From the NCBI GenBank assembly GCA_001430745.1, contig KQ482031.1, positions 112,299 through 147,280 of the forward strand: a stretch of DNA of 34,982 bases. Direction: 5' to 3'. This DNA comes from Auxenochlorella pyrenoidosa. Taxonomy: Eukaryota > Chlorophyta > Trebouxiophyceae > Chlorellales > Chlorellaceae. The notes beneath the pieces were generated by a model. The model was not told the DNA's origin. It ran no database searches and worked only from the letters and a program-made list of their open reading frames with translations. Shown one piece after another: positions 29,758 through 34,982 of the stretch; positions within the stretch are counted from its first letter, which is position 1; each line of letters begins with the position of its first letter. The translations under genes and the position numbers were made by a program.

Positions 29758-30969
29758 GTCTGCGGGCCTCTGGGGGACGCTGCGGCTTTGCGCTCTTTGA
29801 CTCTGCGGTGTGGGGCCTCGTCTGGTGGTTCAGAGCGCAGATCCGAGCTATGTAAACTGCATGTGAGCAGCAGGCCCCCGCGCGTTACAGCCGCAGCAGG
29901 CAGTGCAGCTGGGCGCCAAGCTACGAACAAAAGCAGGCCATTACCCACTGCAACTGCACGGCAGTCGTCGCGATCGATGTCGGACGTGAATCGCAAGGAC
30001 AGCATCCATTGCTCAGAGAGCAGCCGTCGTCAATGTGGGGGCGGGGTGCCGGCGGGAACGGTGGCCGGCCGTTTGTTCACTGCTCGTGCTTGCTCCTCAG
30101 AGCGCAGTTTGCGGTAAGGATTGAACGGATTCTTCAAAAATGATACGATGCACAAAAGAAGGCATTTGATATGCTCATCACGAAGAAACAGGCGAGCGCA
30201 AGACACGTGGATGGGCCCAGCACCCACCAATTCGGCAAGAGACCACAGTCACGCAGACCCACGATGTTGCTGCAACGCATGCCATACGCTCTTCCTTTCC
30301 ACAGTGAGCATTGCTTGCTGTTGAGCGAGCTCTCAACAAGGAGCAGGCGCACGCTGGCGCCGGGACTTCATGCGTTGAGTTGGGTTGTGGGGGCTAAGAG
30401 TGTGGTGCGGGGAGGCGTGAGCGGGTCCAGAGCACAAACAGGGAAAATCGTTGACCAGAAAAGGCGGTGCCTGGAATGAAATGTGTGCCAGCGGAAAGAG
30501 GTATAGAGGGTGGGGGAAAGCTGAGAGCCAGGGGCGAGGCATGCACAGGCCGCTCTGGCGGGGGCCGGCGCCAGGCTGCAGCGACATGGCACAGCACCAC
30601 GCCCCGCTCAGCGGCAACTGGGATGAAGTGCCTAGACAGAGGAAAGCTGGGACGGAAGCAAAAACAGATGCAAGGGCTGCATGCCAACCAATGGGGGCAG
30701 TGCGGCGGAGGAAAACGGGTGGGTAAAGGGAAGGTTTTGTGTGTCCAAGCTGCTGACTTTCTTAGAAAGGCGGGTTTGGAGGGGAGTTCCTACTGGGGTT
30801 CGAGGCTGCTGGCTGCTGGATGCAAGGCTGCTGGCTGCTTATGCATAGAAATGAAGCAGCGGGCCGCGGTGGGGTGGACAATGGCGCCGGCATGGCCTCG
30901 GAAACACCCGCTGGATCGGCCCGACAAAGCACAACCTCACTGACGGTGGCTGGCCACCTGGCCAGCCAA
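29758..30969. other. 1.2-kb intergenic region between two minus-strand genes
   Basis: Contains the SNARE promoter on its left and the 3' UTR of the ankyrin gene on its right. A minus-strand TGTAA at 29885-29889 is a distant candidate poly(A) site. The middle (30110-30330) is clearly more AT-rich than the surroundings. ORFs here lack family motifs; no RNA gene recognised. A short direct repeat built on AGGCTGCTGGCTGCT sits at about 30801-30840. Confidence 0.4.
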
Positions 30970-33900
30970 TCACCACAGGGAGCGCAGGGCGGAGAAGCTG
31001 GAGGCAGCAGCGCCAGGTGCGGGGCTGCTCGAGGTGACCGGGGCAGCGGGCGAGCCAAACAGGGAGGCCGCGCCGGCGTCGCCCAGGCCGAGCACGCCGC
31101 CGCTGCTGGCGCTGGGGCCGCTGGGCGGAGGCGGCACGCCGTCAATCTCGCCCAGCAGGTCGCGCGAGAGGAGCTCGGCGCCCGCGTCAAGGGGCTCCTG
31201 CGGCACAGCAGCGGCGCCTGCCGCCGAGGCCGCGGGGTGCGACAGCAGGCCGACGCCGCCGGGGGCAAACGCGGCGGCGGCGGCCGACAGGTCTTGCGAC
31301 AACAGGCCCTCGCCGCCGGCGGCAAAGCTCTCATAGCCCGCCTTTTGCAGCTCCCCGATGTCCAGGTCGGCAAACTGGGATGCCAGGCTGGCGCCAGCGC
31401 TGCCGACAGCTGGCGGTGGCGCGCCGCCGGCCCCATGCGCGCTGAAGGCGGCTAGGGATGCAAAGGCCGGCTGGTGCAGGGCCATGGCCCGGGCCTCGGG
31501 CTGCACGGCAAAGAGGCTGCCGCCTGCGCTGGCCCCTGCCGCCGGCGGGGCGGCGGGCGGTGCAAAGAGGCTCGTCCCGGGGGCTGCCGTGGACAGCAGC
31601 GGGGGCTGGGGCTGCACCGCGGGGGCTGCCGCTGCTGGGCTGTGTGTGGGTGCGGCAAACAGGGAGGTCGAAGCCGTGGGCAGAGGGCCACCCGGCAGGG
31701 TGGCGAACAGCGAGCCGCCGCCGCCGAACTGCTGTGCCTGCAGAGCCGCCGAGGCCGGCGGTGCCGGCGCCGGCTGGCCCCAGGCGGGGCGGGGCAGCGC
31801 CGCCTGCTGCGCCGCGGTCGCTGCCGCTGCAGGCTGCTTGCGCTGCTGCTGCTGTGCCGCAGCCAGCGGGTTGTACGCCGGCTTGGCTGGAGACGGCTGC
31901 GCCCTGCCCTGCTGCTGCGGCTGCTGGGCAGGTACAAATCCGGGGGGTGGCGGCCGGGCGGTGGCCGCTGCCGAGGCAGGTGGCTTGAGCGCTGGTGGAG
32001 CATACTTTGGCTTGGCAGGGGAGTTGGGGGCTGCTGCGGGGGAGTACCCGCCCGCCGCATGCCCGTTCTGCTGCTGGTGCTGCTGCTGCTGCGCCTGCCG
32101 CTCCTGCTGCGCCCCTGCCACCGCCTTTGCAGCTGCAGCTGCTGGGGCAGCGGCGGCGGCGGCGGCCTCTGCTGCCGCGGCGGCCGCGGCGGCCGCGGCC
32201 GCGCTCTCCGGTGGCTCGATGCCGCGCAGCTCGTTCAGGTGCTGCTGCGCCTTCTTCCGCACCTTCTTGCCGTACTTGGCCGACACGCCTCCGGCGCAGG
32301 CGCGCTCGATCGCATCGTCCAGCACCTGCAGCCCCGGGCAGCCACGCGGCACGACTCGTCTCGGCTCGCACGCAGCAGCACAACTCGGGGCGGGTGCGCG
32401 CCGGCGGCTGGTCGGCAGGCATCCCCTGCGCGCCCTCTTTCCGCCGGCCCTCGCACGATGTGCGCCCACCGCATCCGCACGCGGCGCAGCGCGCCACCTT
32501 TGGGCCACCCCACCCCGGCCACCCCACCTGAAGCGCCGCCTCCAGCTGTGCCTCGCCGCGCTCGCCCCGGGGGTCTGCAGCCAGCAGCCTGGCGGCGGCC
32601 TCTGCCGCGTCCTCCAGCTGCTGCCGCAGCACCTCGTGCTCTGCGGGCACGCAGGAAGCAAGGGGCCAGCCTGGTCGCAGGTGAACCGACCCAATGGCCA
32701 GCCCAGCTGCAGGTGAACCGACCCAATGGCCAGCCCGGCTTGCAGGTGAACCGACCCAATGGCCACAACCCAGCTGGAGGTGAACCGACCCAAGCAGCGG
32801 CAGCGGCGGTGGCTGGGCAGGGCGGCGGCGCAATGTCACCGGCAAGCACAGGCGGCAGGGAGCAGAGACAGGCAGCAGGGCCGGCGGGCCGAGGCTGAGA
32901 GCAAGCGCGGCGGGACTTGCCTGAGGCCACGCTCAGCGTCTCGGCAGCGCTGTCGGCACGGCTGCTTGCGATCGACAGCTCCGCTGCAGCTGGGGCCGGC
33001 AGCTGCGCAGTCGCTGCCTTGCCAGCCACGGCCTCTGCGGCCTCGGCCTGCTGCACCGGTGCCGGCGGCAGCTTCGCGGTGGAAGGCTTGGCTTTCGCCC
33101 CCTGCTGCGCCTGCTGCTGGGCCTCCTGAGGGGCGGCTGCCGGCTCGACGCCACCCGGCTGCTGCGCAGAGTCCTCTGCGGCAGCAGGCGGCGGCGCTGC
33201 GCCGGGCTCGCCGTCTGCGGGCGCGGCCTGGGAGGGGGGCCCCGCCGCAGGGTGCGCCTCTGCTGCCTCTGCCTTGGCCTTGGCCTTGGCTTTCGCTTTC
33301 TGCTTCTTCTTCTTGCTGGACCCGCCGCTGGACTTCTGCCGAGCCAGGCTCTCCTGCTCGCTGCAGCACGCAAGGGAGAACAGCAAGAGGGGCACCTCGG
33401 AGCACTGTTGACAGGGCTGCCGCGACTCTGGCACGTTGGCAGCAGAGCAGGCAGCAGCGTCGGCAGCGGGTCGACGGCGCGCAGGGCTTGCCGAGGCACG
33501 TCACTGAGTGCAGCATGCTGCCCGCAATGGTCTAGCCGTTAGTATTTAGCCTGCGCCCCTGGCCCATGCTCACGTCTCCTCCTCCTCCAGCAGTGCCGCC
33601 ATAGCGGCATCGGCCAGCGCCTGCTCCGCCTCCAGGTCGGCTGCAGGGCAGAAAGAACGTAAGAAAGAAAGAACGTAAGAAAGAAACGCGGCAGGCGGGC
33701 AGCCGCTCAGGCGCGCCACACTCCCTGCTGCCCTCTCTGCCCAGCTCTGTGCAGGCTGCGTGCGTTGCACGCCGCGCAAGCCACTGCCCCGATACTCCAC
33801 GACAGCAGCTCGTGCACACCCATCCGGTCGTGTCCCTGCTTGTGCCCTACAAGCGCCGCAGCCCCCCCCCCGCCCCCCCCCACGCCCTCTTCACCAGTGG

Positions 33901-34783
33901 CGTCATCCCTGTCGTCATCCTTTGCGTCTGCAAGGGGGTTGCGCCCCGCCGCGCGCGCACTCGCGCCCTCAGTGGCCACCCGCTTGAGCTTGGCATCCAG
34001 CAGCTTCTGCTGCCGGCTCGTCTTGCCGTGCTGGCCGCACAGCACGAAGGTGGCGGTGGCGCCGTCGATTCCGTCGGCGCGCGCGCGCCAGTCGCAGCCC
34101 AGCCGCGCCAGCGCAAACATCATGTCCTTCTTGTTGGCCATGGCGGCGTGGTGCATCGCAGTGCCTGCAGCGGGAGGATGGGCGGGGGGGTGAGGAGGGG
34201 GGCATCGACGCCACGACGGCGTGAAACGACAGGCAGCAGGGCGCAGCAGGTCGAGAGGAGTTTGCAGGTGTGTAACAGAGGGGTGTGCGCCGCAGCGCAT
34301 CGTTTCCAAACACACGTCCGGCGCGGCTTTGTGCGGCCCCAGCACGCATGCCAGGGCGGGCAGGGCAGGCAGCGCTGGCTCCGACGTTGGCTCCGACGCC
34401 GGGCCTCACCTCCCACCGAGTCCTTGCAGTTGACGTCTGTGCCAAGCTCCACCAGCTTCAAGGCCATGCCCTTGTCGCCGCAGCCAGCGGCTGCACAGCA
34501 GTATCCGGGGCGCACGCCAGTCAGCCAGCGCAGCAGGGCAAGCCGGCCATCCTCGCACCGCTGCAACAATTGCTGCAACCGGGCCAGTTGACACCCTGCT
34601 GCCGCGCACAACGACGAGGTGCCCCGCGTGCTAGGCAGGCAGGCGGCATTAGAGCGACAGCCACAGAGCGGCAGCAGGCAGGGCCGGCCGGGGGCTGAGC
34701 GGCGCACCCAGGTGCAGGGCGGTGCGCCCCTCGTTGTCTGTCAGATGCAGGTCGGCGCCCAGCTCGACGAGCCGCTCCACCAC
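30970..34783 (-). CDS. Ankyrin-repeat protein with basic region and long disordered SLFA-rich tail (5' end outside window)
   Basis: Minus-strand exons 34783-34708, 34598-34410, 34164-33895, 33640-33574, 33360-32921, 32640-32528 and 32325-30970 keep frame through six introns, giving about 837 residues; more exons must lie to the right. Ankyrin repeats: VVERLVELGADLHLTDNEGR then TALHL, MALKLVELGTDVNCKDSVGG then TAMHHAA, and MMFALARLGCDWRARADGID. An acidic helix (AEQALADAAMAALLEEEE) and a lysine/alanine region (SSKKKKQKAKAKAKAKAE) follow. Next is a Gln/Ala/Pro linker, then a helical piece (EHEVLRQQLEDAAEAAARLL). The last exon adds VLDDAIERACAGGVSAKYGK, poly-Ala, poly-Gln and repeated GxSLFA and LLS motifs, ending FSALRSLW. 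The function is unknown; this layout suits a protein-interaction scaffold. The intron at 32641-32920 is GC-AG (TCAG|GCAAGT). Confidence 0.83.
32664..32795 (+). repeat. 32-33-nt tandem repeat (four copies) in ankyrin-gene intron
   Basis: The core GCAGGTGAACCGACCCAATG occurs at about 32677, 32710 and 32742, with a fourth diverged copy at about 32776. It is confined to the GC-AG intron 32641-32920, just upstream of the real acceptor. On the gene's sense strand at least one copy contains a CACCTGCAG acceptor-like string. Confidence 0.88.
33650..33687 (+). repeat. 18-nt tandem duplication, purine-rich, in ankyrin-gene intron
   Basis: GAAAGAACGTAAGAAA is repeated twice. On the gene's strand this is a long pyrimidine tract ending just before the acceptor of exon 33640-33574, so it probably serves as the polypyrimidine tract. 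Confidence 0.8.
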
Positions 34784-34982
34784 CTGCCGGCAGCCAGGGT
34801 GGCAGGCGGAAGGGCAAGGAGGCGAGGCGGCAGGAGGCGGCACATGCGCGTCAGCTGGGTTAGAAGCACGCTGCAGACGCAGGGGCTTGACATTCTGGCC
34901 ATTGCAGATGTAGCGAGCGCTCAGGCCAGAGGCGGGAGGCGCGCCTCCTGAACTAGCTAGCTGGCAGCGCCCCCCCCCCCCC

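Noticed and set aside
30333..30617. Minus-strand ORF of 94 codons between the SNARE and ankyrin genes
   Set aside because: No homology or splice context; more likely part of the ankyrin gene's 3' UTR.
31358..32716. Long plus-strand ORF of 452 codons, Ala/Gly/Cys-rich
   Set aside because: It is the antisense of the last ankyrin-gene exon. Its composition is an artefact of GC-rich codons, and the minus-strand exon joins in phase to upstream exons.
34971..34982. Terminal run of C
   Set aside because: A homopolymer at the window edge, probably low-quality sequence or a contig end rather than a feature.

Overview
This window looks like nuclear DNA of a GC-rich unicellular green alga, probably a Chlorella-like trebouxiophyte. 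The reasons are dense short spliceosomal introns (roughly 110-450 nt), plant-type gene families, and TGTAA motifs downstream of several stop codons, which is the usual chlorophyte polyadenylation signal. I saw no prokaryotic operon, CRISPR array, transposase, tRNA or rRNA. The species assignment is inference.

Layout, with exons worked out by hand from protein-family matches and checked for reading-frame phase. 1-672 (-): 5' part of mannose-1-phosphate guanylyltransferase. 1490-2159 (-): a possible secreted proline-rich protein. 2589-4802 (-): a conserved-looking protein I cannot name. 5679-8511 (+): plastid-type BASS transporter. 9242-11913 (+): 1-Cys peroxiredoxin. 12356-14084 (-): NTF2-like-fold protein. 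14254-16157 (+): UBC6/UBE2J-type ubiquitin-conjugating enzyme, divergent from the previous gene across only 169 bp. 17286-19361 (+): DUF3700/class-II glutamine-amidotransferase-like protein. 19977-23127 (-): DONSON-family replication protein containing a 521-nt assembly gap. 23677-25173 (+): long low-complexity ORF. 25367-27261 (-): alpha/beta hydrolase with a GHSAG lipase box. 27624-29757 (-): SYP61/syntaxin-6-type Qc-SNARE. 30970-34783 (-): 3' part of an ankyrin-repeat protein with a long disordered tail. The genes form no obvious pathway; this is ordinary mixed housekeeping content.

The most striking signal is in the splicing. Of about 61 introns that I could place by frame, 11 start with GC instead of GT (about 18%; about 1% is usual in plants and animals). 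They are spread over seven genes. Other notable items are a near-perfect 99-nt hairpin inside a peroxiredoxin intron, microexons of 13, 22 and 32 nt, two intronic minisatellites, and an in-frame TGA between a candidate first exon and the 498-codon ORF.

Limits: all exon calls come from reading the sequence without alignment tools. N-termini are the least certain parts.
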